A stretch of 64,000 nucleotides of DNA from Diplonema japonicum (lineage: Eukaryota > Euglenozoa > Diplonemea > Diplonemida > Diplonemidae), in contig OZ025736.1 in NCBI GenBank assembly GCA_964019335.1, positions 310,001 to 374,000 on the forward strand, in the 5' to 3' direction. The translations under genes were made by a program, and so were the position numbers. Shown piece after piece: positions 41,346-52,991 of the stretch. Position 1 is the stretch's first letter, and each line of letters starts with the position of its first letter. The notes beneath the pieces are model-generated. The model made no database searches and was not told where the DNA came from. It saw nothing but the letters and a program-made list of their open reading frames with translations.

Positions 41346-42917
41346 TCATCGAGGGGGGATGCTAGATGCAGAGGGTCTAGACGCGATGTGCCTCCTTTGA
41401 GGGGGTTCAGCGTGGCCGTTATGCGGGGTAAGGTCCGGGTCCGGGGTTTTCTTTGGAGACCATATCTGGAGGATGCCATTGCTGCATGTGGTGGCAATTG
41501 CGGAGTTGGGGAGGAATGCCGCACCTAGCAACGGTGCCCCTGCATGAAGCCTCTCTAATACAACATCAGCATCCACCTCAGGCACAGCGTATCGTGTTTT
41601 CCAAGTAGGTGCCGGTGTTACCGACGTACCACCGTCACCTTCACTGGGAACAGAACTCGCAGCATCTGACAGTTGAACCTGTGTTGGGGACAGCGTGGGA
41701 GAAGCTTCAAGTTCCCCTGCCAACCCTTTGGCATCAACGTCCCAAAGGTACAACCTTCCATCTAAACAAGCGCTTGTTACAGTCACACCCCCGTCTGAAG
41801 CACGAATTGTGCTAGCAAAGACATCTGATACCCAGTTCTGCGGGCCCACTAGATACGCAAGTCGAGCGAAACCCACTGAAGAGTAGAATGCAACTGTGTC
41901 GTCTTGAGCACCGACTGCCAGAAATCTCCCGCAGGGCGTCCAAGAACAGCATGTTGCAGCGCCGAATCTGGTTGCTAGCTTTGCAACTACTTTGAATCTT
42001 GAGGTGTCCACAATATAGCAGTGTCCGTCTCTACCCGCTGCGGCTATCTTATCATTGACAGCGGAGCCTGATTGTGGGATGGACATGTGAAGGATGGCTT
42101 GTGTCGACAATCGCAAGCACAGAACAGGGTTGCACCCCGGTTTATTTTTCTTAACGCTTGGAAGTTTCTCATCCTCGTCGTACTTCAACGCTTCAACTGT
42201 TTGGTTTGCAGTGCAGTGCTTGTACACAGCACCCGATAGATGCCCGGAAAGAAACGTTGTGTACCCCGGCAACCATAGGAGAGATGAAACCCCGCATTCC
42301 TCACCGGGAGAGGACCGCTTCACCTTTTCACGTGTTGGCGGTGAGGTCACCCTTAACGTGAAACTGCCAGTTGGGAGGTTGTAAAGTAAAATATCACCGG
42401 ATATGAAACCAAAAAGAATGTCGAAGTTAGAGCTGATCGTGTGGGTGAGAAGAAGGGAAGAGAAATGGATCTGCGCAAGCGACGTCGGATCACTACGCCT
42501 GTCCAGCTGTGTTATGGACACAGAGGAACTGACCACATTATCATGGTTTGAAACCGCTGTAACAAGCGGTGCTTGCGAAGGTGAGTAGTTTTTGGGTCGA
42601 AACGAGCACCTCAGAACGAGGTCTGTTGCCTGCCACGGGCGTTTTTTTGAAGAAGAGTAAAGTACGCTTCCTACCATTCCCACTGCGCTGCTGGCTTCCC
42701 TCTCTGAAGGCGAGAATGTTAGATCTGGGTTTCCCTCTGCCCAACTCAAGTGGCTGCTTGGTAAATCCTGGCTTTTCTGCCTCCTTACCGAAGATTCGTC
42801 ATCCATGAAGAGGCCCAACTCATATCGAACTTTACCGCCTGCCACGCCCACAACCTCCCCAGGTAGGTTAAACCCCGTAACCCGGCGGTGGAGGTAGCTC
42901 GTTTCATTTGCACGCAT
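41346..42917 (-). CDS. WDR20/CreC-like WD40 protein
   Basis: 523 residues, one exon, predicted beta-propeller. The order of strands matches the WDR20/DMWD/CreC group: FGFISGDILLYNLPTG, SGHLSGAVYKHC, KPGCNPVLCLRLS, IAAAGRDGHCYIVD, CSWTPCGRFLAVGAQDD, SACLDGRLYLWD, then a Ser/Pro-rich insert before the last blade (ATTCSNGILQIWSP). In its family the protein is an activating partner of USP12/USP46-type deubiquitinases. No such enzyme is in the window. The N-terminal 130 residues and the last 30 are probably disordered. Start ATG at 42917, about 26 bases downstream (on the mRNA) of an A/T tract. Confidence 0.75.
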   Translation of the reverse strand: MRANETSYLHRRVTGFNLPGEVVGVAGGKVRYELGLFMDDESSVRRQKSQDLPSSHLSWAEGNPDLTFSPSEREASSAVGMVGSVLYSSSKKRPWQATDLVLRCSFRPKNYSPSQAPLVTAVSNHDNVVSSSVSITQLDRRSDPTSLAQIHFSSLLLTHTISSNFDILFGFISGDILLYNLPTGSFTLRVTSPPTREKVKRSSPGEECGVSSLLWLPGYTTFLSGHLSGAVYKHCTANQTVEALKYDEDEKLPSVKKNKPGCNPVLCLRLSTQAILHMSIPQSGSAVNDKIAAAGRDGHCYIVDTSRFKVVAKLATRFGAATCCSWTPCGRFLAVGAQDDTVAFYSSVGFARLAYLVGPQNWVSDVFASTIRASDGGVTVTSACLDGRLYLWDVDAKGLAGELEASPTLSPTQVQLSDAASSVPSEGDGGTSVTPAPTWKTRYAVPEVDADVVLERLHAGAPLLGAAFLPNSAIATTCSNGILQIWSPKKTPDPDLTPHNGHAEPPQRRHIASRPSASSIPPR

Positions 42918-42977
42918 TGTTGAGAAGTTATATATGTATTTTTTTTTTTTTTATATATGTTATTGCATATGGGTGTG

Positions 42978-43010
<33 letters not shown>

Positions 43011-43659
43011 AGGAATTGTTTTTTTCTTTGGAGGGGGGGTTTTTTTTTTCTTTTTAAGGTTTTTGTCAATGGCATAGCAGCTAGGTGTTTGAGGCTTGCT
43101 TTTTTTTTTTTGCTCCAAAAATGTTGGTCAATGGAATATGGTTTATTAATTATTACTAATAATAAAAAAAGAGAAGAGGGGGGGGGGATGAAAATAGAAG
43201 AGGAATATTTTTTTTTTTTGCAGTTTTTCCTTTTTAGGGGTTGTTTTTTTTCTAAAAAAAAAAAAAAAGAGAAAAAAAAATGAAGGGGAAAAAAAAATAA
43301 AAGAAAGAATTATGGAGTTCTCTTTTTTTTTTTCATTTCCTTTTTTTTTTTTTTTTTTGGTTGCATTGTTTTAAAATAACTGAAAGGAAGAAGAGGGGGA
43401 AAAAAAAAAGAAAAAAAACCAATGCTCTTTGCTTTTCAAGAAAATCTATTTGCGACAACAAGAATAAAACAACTAACGGAAAGGGGAGGGGGGGACGTGC
43501 TAGCCAACAACCCACCAAAGAAGAGAACGAAGAAGACTGAGAGAGAAGAAGTTTTAAAAAAAATTTTTTTCCTCGCTGTGTGAAAAGGGGGGCACACAAA
43601 ACTCCCAACAGTTAAATTTCATGTGACAGAGGGAGCATTAGAAAGTGGTAAAGTAAGCA

Positions 43660-43693
<34 letters not shown>

Positions 43694-43705
43694 CACCTTT
43701 CGTCG

Positions 43706-43793
43706 TTTTAACTCATTCTTGCTGCCCCTATGGCCGCTTTCAAGACCTGGGTCAGCGTTTCGAGGAGGTGAAATAAAATATTTATGAGTTAAA
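43706..43793. repeat. 88-bp inverted-repeat element
   Basis: Ends TTTTAACTCAT (43706-43716) and ATGAGTTAAA (43784-43793) are inverse copies. The interior includes TCTTGCTGCCCCT, also found in the two copies of the 106-bp dispersed repeat. MITE-like size; no clear target-site duplication. Confidence 0.45.
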
Positions 43794-43822
43794 GGAAATC
43801 TTTGTGAGACAACCCTTTATTC

Positions 43823-44211
43823 TCATCCACTACCTGCGCCCTTCTTTCTCTTGCCCATTGCTCCTTCAACACTCTTAGGGGGTGCTTGGTCTTCAGTGAT
43901 GTAAATGTCCCCTCCTATTCCACCAGATCCCTGCCTTCGCACTCTCGATGGATTGCAGTGAGTGTACCCTCGAAATAAAATATAAAATAAATAAAAGTAA
44001 GTACTGATCAGACGGTTAGAAGGAATAATAAAAAAAAAATTAAGTTGGCAAAAAAAAAAAGAGGATATAATTATCAGGGCTTTGGTTGTTGCGCTTTTTC
44101 AAATTTTCGCATCGCAACGAAGGAACAAAAAAAAAGAAAAAAAGAATACCCCCCCCTTTTTATCTTTTTTTCTTTTAAAAATTTAATTTTTTTTTAAAAC
44201 TTTTTTTTAAA

Positions 44212-44246
<35 letters not shown>

Positions 44247-44372
44247 GATGATTTAAAGGAAGCCGGTGGGGGCACCCTGCACAAGCACCATTTACTTGAT
44301 TACAGGGGGCGCACCTCGGCCTAGCTGTAGCTTCTTCTGCGTTCCGCGTCGTGTCCTTAATGCGTGCGGTAA
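43823..44372 (-). CDS. Possible small cysteine-rich gene, exons incomplete
   Basis: Low-confidence proposal. An open stretch at 44372-44244 reads DTTRNAEEATARPRCAPC then GACAGCPHRLPLNHR, with paired CxxC motifs, and runs into a GT followed by about 30 T and AG. A second open stretch, 43968-43823, preceded by an AG acceptor, reads YTHCNPSRVRRQGSGG, then GDIYITEDQAPPKSV and a basic tail to a stop. Composition is protein-like, unlike the surrounding runs. The two pieces do not join in phase directly, so a middle exon is missing or this is a decayed gene. No start codon is identified. Confidence 0.3.
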
Positions 44373-44436
44373 ATAAAAAAAAAAAAAAAAAAACTTAACC
44401 CCTCCCTTCCCATGTACTCTTCACAGAGAAGCAGAG

Positions 44437-47400
44437 TTAGAACAATTTATCTCCTGCAGGGTCCTTCGCGCTTCCAAGCAAATAAAGAATTGACAGGGTG
44501 AAGCAGACACAGAGGCCTACAGTAATGGCCCACAGCAGCCGAGTGTTCCAGTTTCGAAGAACGGTCACGGGACCGAGGAAGAGGAGGTAGCAGGGAAAGA
44601 TGCACAGACTGTGGAAAGATGAGATCAGCGTTACCATGATCATTATCTCTGCGATCCGGCGGTAGACCAAAATTTCACAGAGAAGGATAACACAGCTCGC
44701 CAGCAGAATGGTGCTGCAGGACACAGCCACCGGAACCCCCGTCCGCTGCAAGGCACCCGCAACTGCGGCCTCCCTTGTTGTCTCTCTTGCGAGTAGGCTT
44801 GATTGTGTAGCATGTATGTACTCCAAGTACCCCTCCATGATATGGATAGTGTACTCTGCAGCAATGCCCACCAGAAACGTTAGGCCAACCTGATTTTTTT
44901 TTTCTTTTTTTTTTTTTTGAACTATACCTGCTCCGGGGGTCCCAGTTCCCACCCCGCTAGTTTCATATATGACATTGTCAGGACCACGATTCCCATTCCA
45001 GACAGAGACGCCAGCACCTTTTTTTTTTTTTTTTTTCTTTTTTTTTTCTCTCCCATACCATCAATAACAAAGAACATGAAAAGACAATCGCGATCGCGGC
45101 GAACGCAGAACCACCCAAACCGATAGCATAAAGAGTACCGCTTCTTGCTTGTTGCTGCGAGAAAATTGGAACAGGATAATTTAAAAAAAAAAAATAAAAA
45201 TAAAAAAAAAAAAAAATACCTCTGTAAAGTACTCAATCCACAAGGGAGACCATTGGAAAGGGCCTCCAAGAAGACCTGCTTTCCCTGAGTCGATATTTGT
45301 CACAGTCTTCATATAGTTCTCCCACCGATCGTACGTAGAGCGGACGTTGTTGCGCTGCTGGACGTCAGCAGGCAGCTTGAACCGAAGCCGTACCCAAGCA
45401 ACCCTGAAGGGGTTGGTTACATCCTGAAGATATGAGGGATCGGAAGTTGTGAAGCCTATGTAGTCCGATTTCTGCTTTTTCACGACAAACTGGTACAGTA
45501 TCCAGTCGACCCAGGGTTCCATGCAAGGGAAGCGCAGCAGCCTTATCTCTTCGTTCGTACCTCCTTTGTACAGCTCTTCTTGACACCTCTCGCCACATTC
45601 TTTCATCATCTTTGGCAGTTGTGTGTCTCTGTAGACCACTACCACGTGTGACGCCAAGTACTGCGTCCAGTCATACATTACACATTCTCTGTGCGATTGG
45701 TCTACATACTTGAGACCATCTGCGTTATTCAGCATTCTGTTGCATCTGTCATTCAGCCACGCTTGAGAGTACCTAAAATCGAAGTCCTCTGCCCTTGGTA
45801 TGCTCCCAGACATGAGGGTCGATGTGCCGTCCTGGAAAAAGGAGGATGTGTGGGTGTGTGTGTTTTTGTTGTAATACTTCGTTGTAGGCCCATGTGTCTT
45901 CCTTTATGTTGGCGCCTGACTGTGGCTTCAAACCGGCAACGATTTCGACCTGCGTGTGGGAGAAGTTTGAGGTTTTAAAAAAAAAGGGGGGAGTGGGTGG
46001 GTACCATAAGCGGTTTCTCTATGTCGTCGCCTTCGGGGAACTCACACTCGCAATTCCCCGTGCCCCCGCACTCCCCGCAGGAGTCCGCCGGGACGCCGTC
46101 GTCGCACCCCAAACAGTTGTTGTTGAGGTACCCCGTCGAGTTGATGGTACTGAACATGTTGGTGCACACACCGCAATTATCCCTCCACTGTTTTTGTTTT
46201 GTTTTGTTTTGATTTGTTTTTTTGTTGTACCTTGAAGTGAGTGTCTGTAGCAGAGACCCCGTCGCATCCTAGGATTTCGCCTTGATTGTTGCAGGAAACG
46301 TGGCCAGCGGCGATAAGCTGTTGGGGGATCGAGGCGGGGAAGATGCAAATATCGCACTTGTCACCTCCCCAGTTCCCGAAGCATCTCTTCCCGGTCCCTG
46401 CACCGCAGAACTTGTACTTGTCGGGGACGTCTTCGTCGGCCGCGCCCTTAAGGCTGAGAGGGTAGGGCAGAGGGCAGTGCGAGTGTTCTCGGCATGTTTC
46501 GGGGCAGGTTGAACAGTCGTCACCCCCCCACACCCCACCGACGCATATGCATGCCACGGATCGCGGGTCGGACACTGTGTCGAGCTCAGGACAGATTCCG
46601 GAGTTGGAACACGAATTCAGCTCGCAGTTCTTTCCGCCCCAGCACCCGATGCACACGCACTCCCCGTCGACTTTCTTGCCCCTCTTGTTGCAGTCTAGTT
46701 CCCACCTGCAGAACAAGCCGTCTTCGAAATCAGGGTCGCACACACATTCGCCGGTGGCATGATCTAGCTCACCGTGGTCGCATTTGCTTCGCTGCTTATG
46801 CGTGCAGTTGAGGCCGACACCCGCAATGCTCTCCACCCCGCGTGGGATGGAGTAGGTCGAGGTGTTTGTTGTGTTCTCGTCGGACTCGTATTTGAACCTG
46901 TCACACATCGTGCACATGCACCGCCCCTCGTCTTGTGTAGGTGCGAATGTCGGGTCAGTGCTGCACTTGCACCCGCAGTCATCGGTGCCGTTCGATGCGT
47001 TGCCGCCGACTTGGCAGTCGTTGCTGCACAGCTGTGTGCCGTCAGGCCAGGTCTTCAGCTCATCGATGTCGGTAGGGATGAAGCCCTCCGCGCATACCCC
47101 GCAGTCGCCCGACTTGTGGAGTATTGGGTCGTATTCCTCACCCGGTGTGTGCGCCCAGAACCCTAGGTTGTAGCTGCTGTGGCACACGCACTCTCCAGTT
47201 ATGGGATCGCACGTGCCCCTTTCCTGCCTACATGTCTGAATGGTGCACATCACGTTGCAGTTCGCCTTGTACCCCGCGGTCCCCGGTGTCCCTAAAGGTC
47301 TCGGGAAGTGCTCTTTCTTTGCGTTATCCTTACCTTCCAAGAAGCACAGGTTGCAGTTGCCATGTTTAGGCTTTGTGGCACACATTGCAGACTCGTCTTT

Positions 47401-50400
47401 GCATTTGTTCTTCACCGGGACAAGGGAGAGGCCACACCCGGTGCCTGTCTTGACGTAGACCGTTGTGCCCTCAGAGCCGGGAAGGTAGCAGGTCCCACAG
47501 TCGTCATAAACCCAGCCTGCGGTGTAGTTGGTGTTGACCGCGCCGCAGGGCTTAGCTTGGTCTACACAGTAGCCCTCTGACCATCTGCAGGGGTTGCTCT
47601 CGCAGGTTGTTTTCACCGTGTGCACCATGCAGTTAGACTGCTGCCCCACGCAATCCACGCATTGGTTGCCGCCACCGCAGATACCACATGTGTCCATTTG
47701 GTTGAACATCTGTTTCCCGCAGGTCTCGTAGGCTTGCTTGTCGCTAGACAACTGCGTCCCGTGTGGATTCCCTTTCCCGAATGGCGCTGGGAAGTCAGTG
47801 TACGGCCTGTGGAACGGACCGCAGTAGTCGCAACTTCCTTTGATGGGGAACTGCTCCCTGACCTCCTTGAACTTCTCGTAAGTGCTTTGGTAGTCGAGCA
47901 AACGCGGCGCTTCCGGGCTGGCTTCCAACTGTGACAGCACCAAGATGATGAACAGCAAAAGCTTTAACGCGTACCCTAGCAAGATGAACGGGTACGCCGC
48001 TCCTAGAAAAGGCGTGTACACATTGTAGAAAAACCTCTCTAGTACGGTATAGCCTTCGTGCTTCTCACGCTTGCCCATGATGCGGCGGTCTTTTTCTTCG
48101 CGGGTCTCCCCCACACGCTTCCCGAACCTTCCGAACCTCCTCTTGACTTGCCCCCTGCGGGTCCACCAGTCGGACACCAACGTGCAGCAGTTGGTAAGGT
48201 TGCTCCACCAAGTGGTTTTCGTGTTTTGTTGCTTTGTGTTTACCTCAGGCGCGTTGCCCAACGGTACCTCTCTGAACGTCTCGTCGTTGTTGCGGTTGCT
48301 GTTGTCTTGTTCGCCCGCCTGGGCGGCGTTGCCCTCGGCCACGGGGAGTGGGTCCACTTCCTCAGCGGTGATAGTATCATCCCTTGCGGCTTCCTCAGGC
48401 ATGTCCCACTCGATGCCGCTTGTGACGTGTCGCACCTCGTCGTTCGACTCTGCGATTATCTGCGCGATCATCGGCAGCTTCTTCACACAGTCAAGCTTCC
48501 TCTGCGAAGAGGGATCGACGAAGAGGTCCTCGCCAAGGTAGGTCGAGACGTGCATGTTCTTGCTCTCCTCATCCCAGTGCTGTCTGTACCTGTCTCTGTA
48601 TGTGGCCATGTCCACTGCTCCTTCAAATGTGTCAGTCTGAGCTGGCAGTGTGAGGCTCTTTGCTATTCCGGTCTCCAAAGCCGTGTAGGGAACGGGGATC
48701 TGGATGATGCTGCTGTAGGGCTGCTTCCTGCGGCACCGTTGCGGGCGGGTCATGGCACCCGAGAACTGCTCGAACGTGGCCTCCTGCTCGGCGGCGATCT
48801 CTTCAGTGGTCTTCTGTTTCTTCGGGCGGAGCTTTGCTTGTAGCTTCCCGAAACGTCCACCTGCTTCGCCAAACATAACCTTCAGCTTGTCCGCGTCTGT
48901 CTCCGTTGCAGGAGCAGGGAGAGGAGGCTCTTCGATGGCTGTGTACATGGTGGGGACGTTGTTCGTTTTCCTGCTAATTAAGTCGAAAGCACGGAGCGTC
49001 TGGCGAAGGATGGGCGGGTGCACAAGATGGCGGCGGCGAAGCAAGATCTCCTTCCTGCGTTGCGTGTTACGCCTACGGCGCGACACATGGTAGTGATGAA
49101 GGATCAAGACACACGGGAAGAAGGTGAGAAACATGTAAATATTAATTAGCATAAGCCACAGCATGAATACACCGTTGTCCCGAATTGCGGGGACGGGTGA
49201 GATGGCGTTCATGATGAACGCGACGCCTGCGGTGATGTGGGAAATGGTCACGCCCGCACCGGCTTTTCTGAAACAGAAAGCAAGGCGCTGGGGAACGTTC
49301 AAGGTGTTCTTCCTCCCGTTGGTCTCCATAAACGCAGACTGCCGAAACGTGTTAAAAAACACCATGACCCCGTTGAGGCTTACAGTCATCAGCACATAAA
49401 ACGAGAGCAGTGTGAGTAACGACAACGGTTTGTCCTTAGTTTTTATATGTATGAATGTCCCGGAGAAGTACGTCAAAGTAAGTTGAAATATAGCCATCGT
49501 TGCTATAAAGAAGGAATGGGTGTAGAACCAACACGCTCCGAGCACTATCATGACAGCCATGAACACGTACCAGAAGTCCTTGTCCATTGCCTCGTCTAGC
49601 TTTGATTCTAAGATACCATCACCGCCAAATGTGACTTGAAGATTCGGCGGGATATGAGTAAGCCACAGCCTCTCCAAATTACTCTTTGACGGTGTAGGGT
49701 TGCCGTCGGCAACAGCGGAGACAACTGCGTCCAAATATGCTGTTAGAAAGCTGTAAAATCTGTTGAGGTGCTTTTGAGCCTCCGATTTCGACGTTATCTC
49801 CTTCCCGTCAACGACGAACGGACGGCCGATTATAATCTGAGAACGCAGGAGTAGTGATGTCGATGCAGAACTCCCGTCTTTGTTTTGGTACGCATCTGTG
49901 AACCAGTTCCACGAAGGATTTTGGCTGAAAAGCTTCAGAACGTCCTCTTCGTGTGTTTGAAACACGTCAGGGTCGACCCGTTGATCAGCTGGACCGTCGA
50001 GCGTTTTATAATGAAAATCCCAGAACAATCTCCAAGGACTTCCTGCTATCGTGTCGGACTTAATATCCCCAGGGAAATAATATTGTGCGAATGACGTAAA
50101 CGGCGTGCAGGGTCTGTTGTCAACAAGGGTTGAAACTCCGTTCTTTCGGGTGCTTTTGTAGCAGACTCCCCAGAATAACGGGAGTATCCGGATTCGCTGC
50201 TCAACTTGTTTTATGAAACGGAGGTAGTCCTCGCGTTGCAAAAGGTTGAACTCTTCCCGGAACGATTTTGCCTTCTCCTCGGAGTTCGCGCACTCCCGGA
50301 GCTTGTCCTGATCCCGGACTTTAATTTTAAATTGAAGATCAACACGTTTCCAAGGAAGCCCTTGGCTTGACACCGAACTTACTTCAGAGTCTAAACCGGA

Positions 50401-50787
50401 TTCCTCATTGTACGCGTATACTTCTAAAATTCTGTCCCAGTCTGTACTTGCAGCTTCGACAACATCCCGCTTGCGTACAGTTGAATGGTCTGAAATTTCA
50501 AAACTCTCGAGGAGGGTGTCAAAGTCCATTACATCACTGCTGAAGAGGCTCACGCAAGTTAGGAAGAATGGGATGACGCTGAAGACTAATATGCAGATAG
50601 TTGGGTAGCTGGCGATGAGGGTTGTATAGGCGTATGTGGGGTATCTTTTACCGATGACCGGTGTCGGCCGTTGTGGTAGCCCTCGAGACGACGACGCCCC
50701 CCCCGTTGCCACTCCTTGCCCTGGTGCTCCCACCGGCGCTACCTGCCCTTTTTTATTCATCCTACCCAAACTCCCTACCTGCCCCAT
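44437..50787 (-). CDS. Patched/Dispatched-like RND permease with cysteine-rich extracellular insert
   Basis: Large multi-pass membrane protein. Seven exons: 50787-46231, 46187-46005, 45949-45878, 45831-45220, 45154-45059, 45017-44928 and 44889-44437; about 2020 residues; all introns phase 0 and 38-65 nt. TM1 at about 52-78. A first extracellular loop follows, then a sterol-sensing-type block of five TMs (about 400-580; VMIVLGACWFYTHSFFIATM and FRKAGAGVTISHITAGVAF). A 300-residue cytosolic loop leads to TM7 near 910. The second extracellular part has an unusual 500-residue cysteine-rich stretch with many CGxC and EGF-like spacings. TM8-12 are in the last exons, with VGLTFLVGIAAEYTIHIMEG as the GxxxD-like equivalent. 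In this family such proteins export or sense sterols and lipids using ion gradients. The function here is unknown. Confidence 0.88.
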
Positions 50788-50984
50788 TTTTTTTCTTTTT
50801 TTTTTTAAAAAGAATTATTTAGTGTAAAAACGGCGGTTGGGATCGCTGGGGGGGGGGGGGGGGGGAGAGGGGGGGAAGGGGGGATTCTTTTTTATATTAA
50901 TTGTCCCTTCTTCTTCTTTTTTTTTTAATTCTTCTTCTTTTTTTCTTCCCCCCGCCCGGGCCCCCGCCCCTCTCCCCACCTCCT

Positions 50985-51016
<32 letters not shown>

Positions 51017-51312
51017 GTTTTGGTGTGTTGATTTTTTTTTTTAATGCGAGTATTGGGTGGGGAGGATAAATAAGAGAATAAGAAAAAAAAATTATTAAAA
51101 TAATGGAAAAAAAAAATGTGAAGATTCAGATGGGGGGGGGGGGGGGGGGATGGGTGGGATAACAGAAAAAATTATCATCTCATAGTGAAACCCCTGTCAC
51201 AAAAGAACAATAAAAAAAACCAACAATAAAACATCATCAAAAAAAAAAAAAAAAAAAAAAAAGAGATGAGATAAAGGAGGTTCCTGTTTTGGAACGTCCC
51301 CCTTGTCTCTAC
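50788..51312. other. Homopolymer spacer
   Basis: Contains a G-rich tract at 50849-50883, long T-runs and an A-run at about 51239-51262. No gene seen. Confidence 0.55.
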
Positions 51313-51897
51313 TTATCTACCCCTTTCTCCCTTCTGGGGCCTCGGCCTTTCTTTCTTTTTTGGCTGTGTTGCCTTTCTCAAAATATCCTCCCTTTCTTCT
51401 TGCCACTTTCTGCCCAGTTTCTTAAGGTCCTTCTTGGTTTTCTCTGATGCAAAAACTGGCCTTCTGTTCCATCCCAGACTCTTCTTCGCACCTATGGTTC
51501 TAAGCGCGTGGTTCTTCTGGCTCTCCGCTGGGAAGATCCGCTTGCCTCTGACCTTCTTCTGTATACGTGCCGTGTCCCACCCCTCTTGGATTCTTTCCAG
51601 GAGGCCGTGGAAACTCCGCGCTTTCTTCTGTATCATGTCTAGATCACCCTTCTTCCCCGTGATCGGCTCGACGCCCAGCGTCTTCTCGAAGTCTAGTACG
51701 AGTTCCATTGTGGTGACTGTCGTCTTCCTCGGTCCATCGTACCACTTCAGCTTTCTGTGCCACTTGACGATGTCTTCACCGTGCTTCATCATCAGGCTCC
51801 CGCTCACATGCTTCCTCAGCTCCTTCCATTCAGGTGGCGCATGAGCGTTTCCTTCCGTTATCTGTTCCCAGGGGTGGGTCGTGTACGTTTCTAGCAT
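51313..51897 (-). CDS. Basic protein of unknown function, 5' end unresolved
   Basis: The open frame ends at 51313. Its first ATG is 51897, giving 194 residues, but protein-like sequence continues upstream (KTQYYLLEVVAKRDQLLQDK) to a 45-base T-run on this strand, so an upstream exon is probably missing. The product is rich in Lys, Arg and Trp (KWHRKLKWYDGPRKT, MELVLDFEKTLGV, RKATQPKKKERPRP). I do not recognise it. The stretch TTVTTMELVLDFEKTLGV loosely recalls regions that follow reverse transcriptase in some protist retroelements, so it may be a retroelement remnant. A nucleolar or ribosomal-assembly protein is equally possible. Confidence 0.45.
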   Translation of the reverse strand: MLETYTTHPWEQITEGNAHAPPEWKELRKHVSGSLMMKHGEDIVKWHRKLKWYDGPRKTTVTTMELVLDFEKTLGVEPITGKKGDLDMIQKKARSFHGLLERIQEGWDTARIQKKVRGKRIFPAESQKNHALRTIGAKKSLGWNRRPVFASEKTKKDLKKLGRKWQEEREDILRKATQPKKKERPRPQKGERGR

Positions 51898-51967
51898 TCT
51901 CTTGTCCTGGAGAAGCTGGTCTCGTTTTGCCACCACTTCCAGCAAGTAGTACTGCGTCTTCCTCAGC

Positions 51968-51968
<1 letters not shown>

Positions 51969-52013
<45 letters not shown>
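51969..52013. repeat. 45-base A homopolymer
   Basis: Longest uninterrupted single-base run I found. It reads as T on the strand of the adjoining reading frame and probably lies inside an intron. Confidence 0.9.
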
Positions 52014-52017
<4 letters not shown>

Positions 52018-52959
52018 AGAGAAACGGACGTAGACCACGGTCTTTTTAGCGTCTTGCTAGCGACAAGTAAGAAGACAAAACCAAGCTATCGAATACTTAT
52101 GACGGTGAAGACAGAAAAAAAAAAAAAAAAGAAAAAGAAAGAAAGGGTTAAAACTGTGAGGATGGATTACTCGTCTTTACGTTAGTAATGCACCTCATCA
52201 CCTTGCCTTTCCTCAAAATACCCTGGGGTTCCCTCTCACAAAAAAAAAAAAAAAATCGATCTCTTAACGTCAATGTGACACAAGTTAAACGGCGCTCAGT
52301 AACGACGCAGTCGCTTCCAAGTACATGGTTGGGGGGGGGGGGGGGGGGGTGGCCCCATCCTGTTTTGAAAGGTCGGTCTGTGCCTAGGGTGACGACAAGT
52401 CTCCCTGCAGAGCACCTGTCACCCTGGCACAAACTTCCCTGAAATGACTCGCTTAAGGGGAGGTGTCGTTACGCACCTAGACCCAGCCAAAGGTCTTGCT
52501 GCCCCTTTGAAAGAACGGAAAAACGCAAGAATTGAATTCCATCATTATTTTCATTTTATATTTTCTTCCCTCTTTTCGCACAAAAAAAAAAAATGTGGAG
52601 CTAGCTCATGTGATTTATTATTTCAGTTGCGTTTTTTTACTTTTTTACTTTTTTTTTTTTTTTTTTTTTGTGCTCCCGTTTGTCGGGATTTCGGGGGTGG
52701 TGGGTGGAACAGGTGACAGGTTTCCTTTTTTTTGTTCTTTCATGGAAAGAAAAACAAAAAAAATAACACCGTTTGAATAATAATGTAATATAATAATATA
52801 AAAAAACCCCCCCTCCCCCCCCCCCTTTTTTTTTAATATCAACCAGAACCCTTGCCATCGCAGGGAACGTTAAAAAAAAACCCTTTCTTTTTTCTTTGAA
52901 TTTTGATTCTTTCTTTTTCTATTCAAATTCCCTTTTTTCTTTCATGTATTTTGTGGCAA

Positions 52960-52991
<32 letters not shown>

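Larger units (their letters stand above)
42918..44436. other. Spacer with possible small exons and an inverted repeat
   Basis: Mostly A/T runs (T-run about 43663-43693, A-run about 44214-44243). Complex islands at 43700-43970 and 44244-44372 look partly coding and are listed separately. Confidence 0.5.

Noticed and set aside
42957-43283. Poly-Phe and poly-Lys open frames in spacers
   Set aside because: Homopolymer translation with no complex sequence; many such frames occur on both strands.
46176-46230. RND protein ending after FKVQQKNKSK
   Set aside because: The tail is an intron (46188-46230); downstream exons continue in phase through TM8-12.
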